A DNA stretch of 41,827 bases from Spirochaetales bacterium (GTDB lineage: Bacteria; Spirochaetota; Spirochaetia; DSM-27196; Alkalispirochaetaceae): positions 1 through 41,827 of the forward strand of contig JANQHT010000073.1 of NCBI GenBank assembly GCA_028282545.1, read 5' to 3'. The translations under genes were made by a program, and so were the position numbers. The notes beneath the pieces were generated by a model that searched no databases, was not told where the DNA came from, and was given only the letters and a program-made list of their open reading frames with translations. Positions 23,379 to 32,019 of this stretch are shown here, one piece after another (within the stretch, counting starts at the first letter, position 1; each line of letters starts with the position of its first letter).

Positions 23379-23874
23379 CGGTAATTCGGGCCCGTCCTTG
23401 CGCTTTGCCTATCTCTTCTGGTTTGCCTCGTGGTTCGGTTTTGCCGGCTTGCACCGTTTCTACCTGGGCAAACCGGTCACGGGATTGCTCTACCTGATCA
23501 CCTGGGGATTTGGCGGGCTCGGTACGATCTACGACGCCTTCACGATGCCCGCCCAGGTGCGTCGCGCTCGGCTCGAACACCGTCTCGACGCGGCACTGGA
23601 CCGCGAAATCCTGGCGGACGATTTCCGACCGGCACCCAGGCGGGAGTCCATTGAACACGCGATCCTCCGGCTGGCCCGCGACGGCGGTGGACTCGTTTCA
23701 CCGGGACGCCTCGCCCTGGATGCCCATATTCCCGTGGACGACGCCAAAAGGCACCTGGAAAAACTGGTTGACGCGCGCGTCGCGGAGATTCGCGTGACAC
23801 GGTCCGGCGTTATGGTCTATGTACTCCCGGAGTTTCTGAATGAAGCGGGGCGAACACAACTCGAAGAGTTTTGA
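23371..23874 (+). CDS. TM2-domain membrane protein with a C-terminal winged-helix-like region
   Basis: 167 residues from a TTG start at 23371, which has AGGAGG 6 nt upstream. The GTG at 23356 has no such site. Residues ~8-50 are a TM2 domain: FAYLFWFASWFGFAGLHRFYLGK and TGLLYLITWGFGGLGTIYDAF, two helices separated by the usual GxHRFYLG turn. The cytoplasmic C-terminal half (IEHAILRLARDGGGLVSPGRLAL through MVYVLPEFL) looks like a winged helix, often found after TM2 in this group. It is coupled to the FliG paralogue; function unknown. Confidence 0.82.
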   Translation: MDNGNSGPSLRFAYLFWFASWFGFAGLHRFYLGKPVTGLLYLITWGFGGLGTIYDAFTMPAQVRRARLEHRLDAALDREILADDFRPAPRRESIEHAILRLARDGGGLVSPGRLALDAHIPVDDAKRHLEKLVDARVAEIRVTRSGVMVYVLPEFLNEAGRTQLEEF

Positions 23875-23903
23875 TTGACGCGCCGGAGCGCTCTTTCTAT
23901 TAT
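23875..23903 (+). promoter_or_regulatory. Sigma-70 promoter of alaS
   Basis: TTGACG, 17 bp, TATTAT. The -10 ends 8 nt before ATG 23912 and no ribosome site lies between, implying a leaderless alaS transcript. Confidence 0.8.
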
Positions 23904-23911
23904 CGCCTGAC

Positions 23912-25699
23912 ATGACCGCACACGAACTGAGAGAAAAGTACCTCACGTTTTTCCGGAGTCACGGCCACGCGGAGGTCTCCGGGAAATCGCTCATACCCGA
24001 AAACGATCCCACGGTCCTCTTCACCACGGCCGGGATGCACCCGCTGGTGCCGTACATTCTCGGCGAAGCCCATCCGGCCGGCAACCGACTCGCCAACGTG
24101 CAACGGTGCCTGCGAACCGGCGACATCGACGAAGTGGGGGACGAGAGCCACCTGACCTTCTTCGAGATGCTCGGGAACTGGTCCCTTGGCGATTACTTCA
24201 AACGGGAAGCTATCGAAATGAGCTGGGAGTTCCTTACGTCGCCGGACTGGTTGGGCATCCCGGCGGAACGGATATCGGTTACCGTCTTTGCCGGCGACGA
24301 GGACGTTCCCGTTGACGAGGAGAGCGCTTCGATCTGGCGGGCGATCGGGGTTCCGGAGGACCGTATCTACTATCTCCCGCGGTCCGACAATTGGTGGGGG
24401 CCGGCCGGCAAAACGGGGCCTTGTGGACCCGACACGGAAATGTTCGTCGATACCGGCGTTCCGGGGACACCCGAGAGTCGTCCCGGAGTCTCCGACGGAA
24501 AGTACCTGGAGATCTGGAACGACGTTTTTATGCAGTACACCAAAGATGAGGACGGCTCGTTCTCGTCCATGGAACGCCGCTGCGTAGACACCGGTATGGG
24601 TGTTGAACGAACCGTGATGATTCTCCAGGGCAAGAGGTCGGTCTACGAAACGGAGATATTCCGTCCGTTGATCGCGTCAATCGAGGAACTCGCCGGCGTT
24701 TCCTACGGCTCTTCGGAGGAGGTGGACAAGTCAATTCGCATCATCGCCGACCACATCCGAACGGCGACATTTGTCCTGGGCGACGAAAACCCCACCGTTC
24801 CCTCCAACGTGGCCCAGGGGTACGTTCTCCGCCGCCTTATCCGGAGGGCGATGCGTCACGGCCGCAAGCTTGGTCTCGAGGGTTCGTTTCTATCGGGGCC
24901 GGCGAACGTCGTAATCGACACGTACGGTGGTTTCTACTCGATGCTGCAGGAATCGCGGGTGCGCATCGTGGAGGAACTGGAAAAGGAAGAGGAACGTTTT
25001 ATAAAGACGCTGCGGAACGGCGAGCGGGAGTTCGAGAAACTGCTGCCGAACCTCGCGAAAAACCCGCGGCGGGAGATACCCGGACGCGTCGCGTTTCGTC
25101 TCTATGACACCTTCGGGTTTCCGATCGAAATGACCCAGGAGATCGCCGCCGAACAGGGATTCACGGTGGACGTTGCGGCGTTCGAAACGGCCTTTGCCAA
25201 ACACCGCGAGAAATCGAAGCTGGATGCGAATCAGTCGTTCAAGGGCGGCCTCGCGGACCAGTCGACGATAACGACCAACCTCCATACCGCAACGCACTTG
25301 ATGCACCAGGCGCTCCGCGATGTCCTTGGTGAGCACGTGCAGCAGAAGGGGAGCAACATCACCCCCGATCGGCTACGATTCGATTTCTCCCACCCGGAGA
25401 AGATGACGCCGGAGCAAGTGCAGGCGGTGGAGCGGATCGTCAACGAAAAGATCGGAGCCGATCTCGAAATCTCGATGGAAACGATGAGCCTGGAGAAAGC
25501 GAAGGCGTCCGGTGCCCTGGCGTTCTTCGGCGATCGATACGACGAGATCGTGAAGGTCTACTCGATCGGGGACTACTCCAAAGAGGTCTGCGGCGGTCCC
25601 CACGCCGGCAGAACGGGCGCACTCGGCACCTTCCGCATCGTGAAGGAGCAGAGTTCGTCCCAGGGCGTCCGGCGGATCAAAGCCGTGCTCGAGCGCTGA
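23912..25699 (+). CDS. alaS: Alanyl-tRNA synthetase, C-terminally short spirochaete form
   Basis: 595 residues against ~875 in E. coli. The class II catalytic core (FTTAGMHPLVPY, FEMLGNWSLGDYFK), the tRNA-recognition region (RIIADHIRTATF, GYVLRRLIRRAMR) and the editing domain with its zinc ligands (His458 and His462 in HTATH, Cys560 and His564 in CGGPH) are complete. The protein ends right after the editing domain, lacking the coiled-coil and C-Ala domain. This is the form I know from Borrelia and Treponema. The last 23 bp overlap the convergent TPR gene. Confidence 0.96.
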   Translation: MTAHELREKYLTFFRSHGHAEVSGKSLIPENDPTVLFTTAGMHPLVPYILGEAHPAGNRLANVQRCLRTGDIDEVGDESHLTFFEMLGNWSLGDYFKREAIEMSWEFLTSPDWLGIPAERISVTVFAGDEDVPVDEESASIWRAIGVPEDRIYYLPRSDNWWGPAGKTGPCGPDTEMFVDTGVPGTPESRPGVSDGKYLEIWNDVFMQYTKDEDGSFSSMERRCVDTGMGVERTVMILQGKRSVYETEIFRPLIASIEELAGVSYGSSEEVDKSIRIIADHIRTATFVLGDENPTVPSNVAQGYVLRRLIRRAMRHGRKLGLEGSFLSGPANVVIDTYGGFYSMLQESRVRIVEELEKEEERFIKTLRNGEREFEKLLPNLAKNPRREIPGRVAFRLYDTFGFPIEMTQEIAAEQGFTVDVAAFETAFAKHREKSKLDANQSFKGGLADQSTITTNLHTATHLMHQALRDVLGEHVQQKGSNITPDRLRFDFSHPEKMTPEQVQAVERIVNEKIGADLEISMETMSLEKAKASGALAFFGDRYDEIVKVYSIGDYSKEVCGGPHAGRTGALGTFRIVKEQSSSQGVRRIKAVLER

Positions 25700-26774
25700 C
25701 CTCGTCCACCCGGCGCTGAATCGCCGGATTCCGGGCTCCGGATTTCACCGCGCGCTGTAGAACACCCAGGGCTTCGGTGTATCGCCGCTTCTCCTCGTAA
25801 CAGCGTGAAAGCTCCAGGTAGAGGCGCGCGTTTTTCTGATCCACCTCGATAATGCGTTCGATCTCCTCCGCGGCAAGCTCACACTCGCCACGGAGGCGAT
25901 GGATAATGGCGAGCCCAAGTACGGCGTAGAGGTCAAAATCGACGTCCAGGGCGCGACGGTAGTACTCTTCCGCCTCTTCGTAGCGGCGCATGTTCCGAAG
26001 GGAGTCACCGGCACGCGTGAGGATCACTTTGTTCTTGGGGTCCTTTTCAAGAACGCGGCTCCAGAGGGCGAACGCCTCCGACGGTCGTCGCATTCCACGG
26101 TAACAGTCGGCCAGTCCGTAGAGCGCGTAGAAGTTGTCCGGTTCCATTTTAAGGGCCTCTTCGAAATAGGGAATCCCCCGTTCAAAGGTCTTTAGCTTTC
26201 GATGACAGTTCCCGAGCGCCGTGAGGACCCGGATGTCCACGTCGGCGCCGCTGATGGTCTGCATCTTTTCCCAGTAGTACTTCGCAGAGTGGTAGTCGTG
26301 AAAGTCAAAATGCAGGTAGCCCAACCCGATCAGCGCGTAGGGATTTTCGCTCTCTATGTCGAGAACTATCCGATAAAGCTCCTGGGAGCGCTCGAAGTTC
26401 TTTGCCTTTCGGTGCGCATCGGCGACACGTGTGAGAACGGTAACGTTCTGGTTATCGTACTCGAGGTACGCCTCCCAGATATCGATCGCAGCATCGTACT
26501 TGCGGATCGCCCGGTACGATTCGCCCAAGCCGAAGAGGGCGTAGTGATTGGATTCATCCGCGTCGATACAGGACCGGTAAAACCCGATCGCTTCATCCCA
26601 CCGGCGCCGGTGACGAAGGAGATCACCCATACCGACCAGGGCGTAGCAATTGGTAGCATCCACCCGGAGGATCCGTTCGAACCGTTCCTGCGCCTCCTCG
26701 AATCGCTCCTCTCGCAGGAGTTGGTAGCCTTCCTGCGACAGCTCCGTAACGTTGATCTCTTCCCGGTTCTCCAT
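25677..26774 (-). CDS. Tetratricopeptide-repeat protein
   Basis: 365 residues made almost wholly of about ten 34-residue TPR units (for example YALFGLGESYRAIRKYDAAI, YALIGLGYLHFDFHDYHSAK, YALYGLADCYRGMRRPSEAF). There is no signal peptide or membrane helix, so it is probably a cytoplasmic scaffold; the partner is unknown. ATG 26774 has AGAGAGG 9 nt upstream; ATG 26783 is in frame but abuts the Shine-Dalgarno. It is the last gene of hisZ-hisG-orf-TPR, overlapping the preceding stop or following it by 1 bp depending on start. Confidence 0.9.
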   Translation of the reverse strand: MENREEINVTELSQEGYQLLREERFEEAQERFERILRVDATNCYALVGMGDLLRHRRRWDEAIGFYRSCIDADESNHYALFGLGESYRAIRKYDAAIDIWEAYLEYDNQNVTVLTRVADAHRKAKNFERSQELYRIVLDIESENPYALIGLGYLHFDFHDYHSAKYYWEKMQTISGADVDIRVLTALGNCHRKLKTFERGIPYFEEALKMEPDNFYALYGLADCYRGMRRPSEAFALWSRVLEKDPKNKVILTRAGDSLRNMRRYEEAEEYYRRALDVDFDLYAVLGLAIIHRLRGECELAAEEIERIIEVDQKNARLYLELSRCYEEKRRYTEALGVLQRAVKSGARNPAIQRRVDEVSARARL

Positions 26775-26775
26775 C

Positions 26776-27114
26776 TCACGCATCCTCTCTGAGCCATTGG
26801 CGCACGATTCCGGCCATTCGCTCGGTCATTGACTCTACAACGCTACGGTCACCGGCGAGCCAAAAGAGACGAAGCGCCTCGAGGGCATCCCCCGCCTCGA
26901 GCGTTTTCTCGCCGACGCGGAGCAGACCGTCCGAATAGCGTACGGTCAAGAAGATCTTCTTCGCTACGTCGATCTTCCCTGCATTGAACAGCTCGTTGCC
27001 CTTTCGGATGAGCGCCGCTCGATCGGCGGCGTTCACCTCCGCCGGTGATTCCGCCGAAACGCGCAAGAAGCCATCGGAAGATTGCGGAACGATCTCCTTT
27101 GTGTCGTTTGCCAT
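26776..27114 (-). CDS. Small uncharacterised protein, possible TPR partner
   Basis: 112 residues, not recognised. The middle (AALIRKGNELFNAGKIDVAKKIFLTVRYSDGLLRVGE) is helical and resembles one TPR-like hairpin; the C-terminus (RLFWLAGDRSVVESMTERMAGIVRQWL) is amphipathic. There is no signal peptide. It starts 9 bp after hisG and ends at the start of the TPR gene, so the two are likely co-translated and may work together. Confidence 0.7.
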   Translation of the reverse strand: MANDTKEIVPQSSDGFLRVSAESPAEVNAADRAALIRKGNELFNAGKIDVAKKIFLTVRYSDGLLRVGEKTLEAGDALEALRLFWLAGDRSVVESMTERMAGIVRQWLREDA

Positions 27115-27123
27115 AGCCTTCTG

Positions 27124-27741
27124 TTAGTGTAATACGTTTGACAGACGGTTTACCAATTCGTCGATTTCCGGAAAGTGATACTTGTAGTAGCTCCGATTCG
27201 CAAAGAGCGTCACCCGCGTCTCACCCAGGACCTCTTTCACCTCCAGCCCGTGGGCCTCGAGCGTTTTGCCCGTCTCAACGAGATCGACGATGTAGGGTGC
27301 GAGGCCAAGTACCGGTGCCAGTTCGACGGAACCGTTCAAACGCACGATCTCGACGGGTATCCCCTGGCCGTGGAAAAAGGATCGCGTGAATCGCGTGAAC
27401 TTTGTCGCCACTCTGAGGCGGCCGCCGGTGCCGTTCCTCCAGGAGTCGTCCTCGGCGAGGCCGGCAAGACAGATCTGCGTGCCGCCGAAGGGGAGGGGCA
27501 GCAGTTCGAAGAACTCGTGACCACTCTCAAAGATGACGTCTGAACCGCATACTCCCAGACCGGCGATGCCGTGATGCACGTATGTCGGGAGATCGGAGTT
27601 CTTCACGAGAATCGCCCGCATCCCACCCGACCGGTCTTCCGCCACCAGACGTCGCTCGCCGACGGAAAAATCGTGTCCGATCCGTGCGAAGAGCGCCGCC
27701 ACCCTCTCAAAGAGGCGGCCTTTCGGAAGCGCGATTGTCAT
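27124..27741 (-). CDS. hisG: ATP phosphoribosyltransferase, short form
   Basis: First enzyme of histidine synthesis: PRPP + ATP to phosphoribosyl-ATP. At 205 residues it is the short form (HisG-S), which has no C-terminal regulatory domain and needs HisZ. Visible motifs are the opening IALPKGRLFE, GIAGLGVCGSDVIFE, and the PRPP-loop region LAPYIVDLVETGKTL, the last an E-rich variant of the usual DIVETGxTL. It overlaps hisZ by 4 bp, which is the expected stoichiometric arrangement. No other his genes are in the window. Confidence 0.95.
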   Translation of the reverse strand: MTIALPKGRLFERVAALFARIGHDFSVGERRLVAEDRSGGMRAILVKNSDLPTYVHHGIAGLGVCGSDVIFESGHEFFELLPLPFGGTQICLAGLAEDDSWRNGTGGRLRVATKFTRFTRSFFHGQGIPVEIVRLNGSVELAPVLGLAPYIVDLVETGKTLEAHGLEVKEVLGETRVTLFANRSYYKYHFPEIDELVNRLSNVLH

Positions 27742-28823
27742 AACGTCACCGCCTCACCCTTCTGCCTGCGGGAGCGCGCGTCGGCATACCGTTCGGCCAC
27801 GGTTGTTCCTACGGCACGGGCGGCCGGTTTTACCAACGCCGGCGCGGCCGGGATTTTTCGCGCGAAGAGCGAGAATCCCACCGAAGGCGCGGTAAACCCG
27901 AAGAGTCCCAGGAGGTCATCGTACCGGCCGCCTCGCGCTACGGCGTCATCGGAATCCGGCGTGTACGCTGCGAAGGCGATGCCCGTATAGTAGTCGTGCC
28001 ATCCAACTTCGCTTGGATCGATGCGAAACGACACGTCCGGAACCAGTGCTGCCACGCTTCGCACCACAGTTTCGAGTCCCTCTAAGGCGTCCGCCACCTG
28101 CGACGGGAGCGAGTCCTTGGCGGAGCCCCTCAATCCCACAGCCGCCGGGTCGCAGGCGTGGATGGCGAAGAGCTCCGGCACGAGCACCTCGGGATCAAGG
28201 CCCGCAGCGGTAAGGGCATTCAGGCACCGTTCTCCGTCTCGGAGGCGGAGCGCCTCGCAGATGTCCCGCTCTCGTGCCGGGGGCATGCCCGCCTCGATCA
28301 GGGCGTCAATCACCGCGTGCGATCCCACGTGAATCACGGCGTTCCCGGCGCCGATCTTCTTGAGCGCTTCCGCCAGCAGCAGGAGGACCTCCGCGTCACC
28401 GTCACTCCCCTGGACGCCGACGAGTTCGACGCCGGCCTGCTGGTATTCGTTTCGCGAGAGGTCGTCCTCATTCTCGTGACGCAGGATCTGTTCGTTGTAG
28501 TAGACGCGAAGCGGCAACTCCTCATCGTGCAGATGGATGCCGAGCTGCTTCGCTACGAACATCGTGGTGTCCGGACGTACCATGAGCACCTCGCCGGCGC
28601 GATCCACCGTCCGGTACGTTGCCCGGGTACTCTCATCGGGGAGGAGCCGTCGGTATACCTCGAAGTAATCCACCAGCGGCGTCTCGACCGGCAGGTAACC
28701 CCAGAGGGCAAATAGATCTTCCAGGGCCAGGGCCGCCTGCCGTCTCGACAGCGCTTCCCGGAGTCGGAGCGTTTCCGTGCCGGTCGGCAGCGACAGGCGT
28801 CTGTGAATGGGAGAGAGGCTCAT
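27738..28823 (-). CDS. hisZ: ATP phosphoribosyltransferase regulatory subunit HisZ
   Basis: A histidyl-tRNA-synthetase paralogue without tRNA charging; it forms a hetero-octamer with short HisG and carries histidine feedback control. About 361 residues. Class II core motifs are visible (LFALWGYLPVETP, RPDTTMFVAKQ, YYNEQILRHENEDD, ARGGRYDDLLGLFG). The anticodon-binding domain of true HisRS is missing. ATG 28823 is preferred over 28835: it sits 10 nt after an extended -10 and neither has a Shine-Dalgarno. Confidence 0.92.
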   Translation of the reverse strand: MSLSPIHRRLSLPTGTETLRLREALSRRQAALALEDLFALWGYLPVETPLVDYFEVYRRLLPDESTRATYRTVDRAGEVLMVRPDTTMFVAKQLGIHLHDEELPLRVYYNEQILRHENEDDLSRNEYQQAGVELVGVQGSDGDAEVLLLLAEALKKIGAGNAVIHVGSHAVIDALIEAGMPPARERDICEALRLRDGERCLNALTAAGLDPEVLVPELFAIHACDPAAVGLRGSAKDSLPSQVADALEGLETVVRSVAALVPDVSFRIDPSEVGWHDYYTGIAFAAYTPDSDDAVARGGRYDDLLGLFGFTAPSVGFSLFARKIPAAPALVKPAARAVGTTVAERYADARSRRQKGEAVTL

Positions 28824-28833
28824 GATGCCCGGC

Positions 28834-28842
28834 ATAGTACCA
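28834..28842 (-). promoter_or_regulatory. Extended -10 promoter of hisZG
   Basis: On the minus strand TGGTACTAT, a TGn extended -10, ending 10 nt before ATG 28823. No good -35 at 17 bp. It lies in the 28-bp gap after rsmD. Confidence 0.45.
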
Positions 28843-28851
28843 AAAGCGACG

Positions 28852-29382
28852 CTACTCTATCCAGAGAAAGGCAAGGAGCGACCCGCCGAAGGAGCGCCGA
28901 TCGGTCACGCGGAGCGCTCCGACCCGGTCCGGCACCGGGTCGGTCCGGGGAACGTGGATCACCACCGTTGTGCCTGCTTCAACAAGCGCCGAGGACCCGA
29001 TGCGCCGGAGGAGGTCGATTCGGTGAGCGTACGCGAAGGGTGGATCAACGTAAATCGTGGAGAAGGCGGTTCGTCCCCGTGCCACGAAACGTTCCACCGG
29101 TTCGAAGATGAGGCGCACCGGCGGAACCAGGCCGGCGACGTTGTCCCCGGTAACTCGCCGTTTGCCGCGGTCCTTTTCCACCGCCACCACCGGCCGGGCT
29201 CCCCGGGAGTACGCCTCCAGGGCGACCACGGCGGATCCGGAGAAGAGATCCAGGAACGAAGTACCGTGAAGGTCTCCGAGAATAGCGAAGAGTGACTCCC
29301 GCATGCGGTCCATGATCGGGCGGATTTCGCCCGGCGGGACGGCCACGGTTCGACCGGCGAGGTCACCTCCGATGATCCGCAA
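28852..29382 (-). CDS. rsmD: 16S rRNA (guanine966-N2)-methyltransferase RsmD
   Basis: 176 residues from a TTG start at 29382 that has AGGAGG 9 nt upstream and gives the family opening MRIIGGDLAGR. The frame runs further (29418), but that adds residues not typical of RsmD. S-adenosylmethionine motif I is FLDLFSGSAVVALEAYSRGA, and the catalytic motif IV is YVDPPF. It modifies G966 of 16S rRNA. The start overlaps the recG stop by 20 bp, so it is translationally coupled to recG. Confidence 0.92.
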   Translation of the reverse strand: MRIIGGDLAGRTVAVPPGEIRPIMDRMRESLFAILGDLHGTSFLDLFSGSAVVALEAYSRGARPVVAVEKDRGKRRVTGDNVAGLVPPVRLIFEPVERFVARGRTAFSTIYVDPPFAYAHRIDLLRRIGSSALVEAGTTVVIHVPRTDPVPDRVGALRVTDRRSFGGSLLAFLWIE

Positions 29383-31429
29383 TTGACGCGTCCTCCTGCC
29401 GGGCACGTTCGATTGCACTCCGGAGCGTCGTGTGTTCCGGGAGCAGAAGTGCCGGATCCGCTTCGTGTACGCGCCGCGCCGCTTCCCGCGTTTCGCGCAT
29501 CAGGTCCATGTCACGGCGAAGGTCCGCGATGCGGAAGCGCGGGAGACCGGCCTGCCGCAGCCCCGTGAGATCTCCCGGACCCCGCAGATCCAGATCTCGC
29601 TCCGCCAATGCAAAGCCGTCGGAGGTCTCGAAAACGATCCGCAGGCGTTCTTTCGCCGGGTCCGACAGTTCCGGATCATAGACGAGAAAACAGTACGAGC
29701 CGTGGGAGCCGCGTCCCACGCGACCGCGCAGCTGATGGAGGGCGGCGAGTCCAAACCGTTCCGCGTGATCCACCACCATACACGTCGCATTGGGAACATC
29801 CACGCCGACCTCAACAACCGTCGTTGCCACCAGAACGCTGGTTGCGCCGTTCCCGAACGCCGCCATTGCGGCGTCGACTTCATCGTCCGCCATCCGGCCG
29901 TGAACCAGTCCGACCGGGTGGGAGGGGAAGCGTTCCTGTAGTACCCGGTGCATGTCCACCGCCGCCCGGGAGTCCCCGGACGTATCGATACGCGGATAGA
30001 CGAAAAACGCCTGGCGACCGCGTTCCAGTTCGCGCTCTACAAAGCGGTAGACATCTTCAACCGCGTCCTGGCGTGTGATGTGGGTCCGAACGGGTGTTCG
30101 ACCCGGCGGCATCGTCGAGATGGTGCTCACATCGCTCTCTCCGAATACGGTAAGCGCCAGTGTCCGCGGTATGGGAGTGGCGCTCATGAGCAGAACGTCG
30201 GGATAGAGCCCCTTCGCGGTCAACGCTTCTCGCTGCGCCACGCCGAACCGATGCTGCTCGTCGATAACCGCCAGTCCGAGGCGTGCGTATGCGATGTCGG
30301 AAGAGAAGAGCGCGTGTGTCCCGACTATCAGGTTCGTTTCACCCGCATGGAGCGATCGCCGCGCCTCCCGCCGTTGGCCGGCCGGCATCGAACCAAGCAC
30401 GAGCGCCATCGTGACCGGGAGGTCCCGCAGGAGTCGGCCGATCGAACGGGCGTGTTGACGAGCGAGGATCTCCGTGGGCGCCATAAACGCCACCTGTCGT
30501 CCTCGCTCAATCGCGGCCAGGGCAGCGCACACCGCAACGAGGGTCTTGCCCGACCCGACGTCTCCCTGGAGCAGGCGCACCATCTGGCCGGGCCGCTCCA
30601 TATCGGCCACCGTCTCGTCTATGACGCGCTCCTGGTCGTCGGTGAGGCGAAACGGGAGTGACCCGCGGAAGGGGTGCAGCAGCTCCGGGCCGCCGGTGCG
30701 CCCCGAAACCGCGACGGTTGAACGAGCGCGTCGTTCCGCGGCGAGCTGGATCACGCGCAGTTGGAACAGAAAGAGCTCTTCGAAGGCCAGGCGGCGCCGG
30801 GCGGGTACCACGGCGTCCATCGACGGCGGCCGATGCACGTGGCCCAAGGCGGTTCGCTTGTCCTTGAGACCGTGCGATTCCACCGTGCTCGCCGGGAGCT
30901 CATCCGCCAAGGTCGATGCAAAACGTTCTACCGCGGACTCGACGGCGCCTCGAACCGCCTGTTGGCCGAGGCCTTCGGTCAACCCGTAGACGGGAACGAT
31001 ACGTCCGAAGCCGTGGGCACGCTCCGTGGGTTCGGCCTCGAAGCGCGACGCCTGCACCTCTCCACGCCGCAGGTCGAAGTATCCCCAGACGAAGAACTCC
31101 CGTCCCACTCGAAAGGTGCGCGATAGGAAGTTACGTCCGAAGCAGAGGAGTGCCGCCCGTCCCGATTCATCACCAATGACAACCTTGAGCGTTCGCTTTC
31201 CCCGGGCGATGAAGAAATCGTGGGCTACAACGGAAACGCGAACGGCACACGCCGTGAACCGCGGAGCCTCCGCCACGTGTACGATGGTGGCGCGATCCTC
31301 GTAGGTCCGCGGGTAGTGCTGCAGGAGGTCCGCCACCGTCTCGATGCCGATTCGATGAAGGAGGTGCGCCCGTTTCTCTCCGACACCGCGAAGCGTTCCC
31401 GTTGCCTGGCGGAGTTCGGTGAGAATCAC
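29363..31429 (-). CDS. recG: ATP-dependent DNA helicase RecG
   Basis: 688-residue branch-migration helicase that reverses stalled forks. N-terminal wedge/OB domain (LRGVGEKRAHLLHRIGI, RFEVG-type region), then superfamily 2 motifs: Walker A LLQGDVGSGKT, DEQH box in VIDEQHRFGV, motif III MSATPIPRTLAL, motif VI LHQLRGRVGRG. GTG 31429 lies 2 bp after the yggT stop with no clear ribosome site, so initiation is probably coupled. The wedge is complete; nothing is missing. Confidence 0.97.
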   Translation of the reverse strand: MILTELRQATGTLRGVGEKRAHLLHRIGIETVADLLQHYPRTYEDRATIVHVAEAPRFTACAVRVSVVAHDFFIARGKRTLKVVIGDESGRAALLCFGRNFLSRTFRVGREFFVWGYFDLRRGEVQASRFEAEPTERAHGFGRIVPVYGLTEGLGQQAVRGAVESAVERFASTLADELPASTVESHGLKDKRTALGHVHRPPSMDAVVPARRRLAFEELFLFQLRVIQLAAERRARSTVAVSGRTGGPELLHPFRGSLPFRLTDDQERVIDETVADMERPGQMVRLLQGDVGSGKTLVAVCAALAAIERGRQVAFMAPTEILARQHARSIGRLLRDLPVTMALVLGSMPAGQRREARRSLHAGETNLIVGTHALFSSDIAYARLGLAVIDEQHRFGVAQREALTAKGLYPDVLLMSATPIPRTLALTVFGESDVSTISTMPPGRTPVRTHITRQDAVEDVYRFVERELERGRQAFFVYPRIDTSGDSRAAVDMHRVLQERFPSHPVGLVHGRMADDEVDAAMAAFGNGATSVLVATTVVEVGVDVPNATCMVVDHAERFGLAALHQLRGRVGRGSHGSYCFLVYDPELSDPAKERLRIVFETSDGFALAERDLDLRGPGDLTGLRQAGLPRFRIADLRRDMDLMRETREAARRVHEADPALLLPEHTTLRSAIERARQEDASIADHRR

Positions 31430-31431
31430 CG

Positions 31432-32019
31432 TTAGAAGGGCAGGGAAACGAGCGCGCCCGTCAGGTACCGTATGCCGACGCGGCCCACGAACGAAACGAG
31501 GGCAATCACCGCAATGAAGATCAGCAGCGAACGCCGGTAGCTCGTGAAATGTCCCCTGAGGAACGGACGAACCACTACCTGGAGGAACGGATTGAGGATC
31601 TGTTCGATGACGGACCAGAAGCGTCCCTGCTCGTCGAGATTCGCAACCAGGCCGACCATCCGAATCGCCGCCACGACCAGGAAAAAGAGCAGAAAAAAGG
31701 AAACCACCGACCAGACCGCCGACAGCACGATGGCCAAGAGGTATCCCACGGTAATCGACCCCGAAATCGCGATGCGACTGAAGACGTTACCGACGATACC
31801 GAGCGCGAGGATCCCAACGAGCGGCGAGAAATCGAATGCACCGAAGCGGACCGGGGTCGTCCTCCGAAACCAGTCCAGGTACGGGTCGGTTACCGAGGCG
31901 AGTACCTCATACGCCCGGCCGTAGCGGGCACCGCTGAACCAGGTGAGCAGGACCCGTACGAATATGAGCAGCATGTAGATGGAAACGGCCGCGCCGGCGA
32001 CACGAAAAACGCCTTGCAT
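31432..32019 (-). CDS. YggT-family membrane protein
   Basis: 195 residues with two tandem YggT units (IYMLLIFVRVLLTWF and the region around FFLLFFLVVAAIRMVG, each followed by a NP/DP-type loop: VTDPYLDWFRR and ILNPFLQVVVRP). It is an inner-membrane protein; family members are linked to osmotic tolerance and septum or plastid placement. The ATG at 32019 overlaps the dnaE stop (TGATG) with GGAAAGAG upstream. Confidence 0.85.
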   Translation of the reverse strand: MQGVFRVAGAAVSIYMLLIFVRVLLTWFSGARYGRAYEVLASVTDPYLDWFRRTTPVRFGAFDFSPLVGILALGIVGNVFSRIAISGSITVGYLLAIVLSAVWSVVSFFLLFFLVVAAIRMVGLVANLDEQGRFWSVIEQILNPFLQVVVRPFLRGHFTSYRRSLLIFIAVIALVSFVGRVGIRYLTGALVSLPF

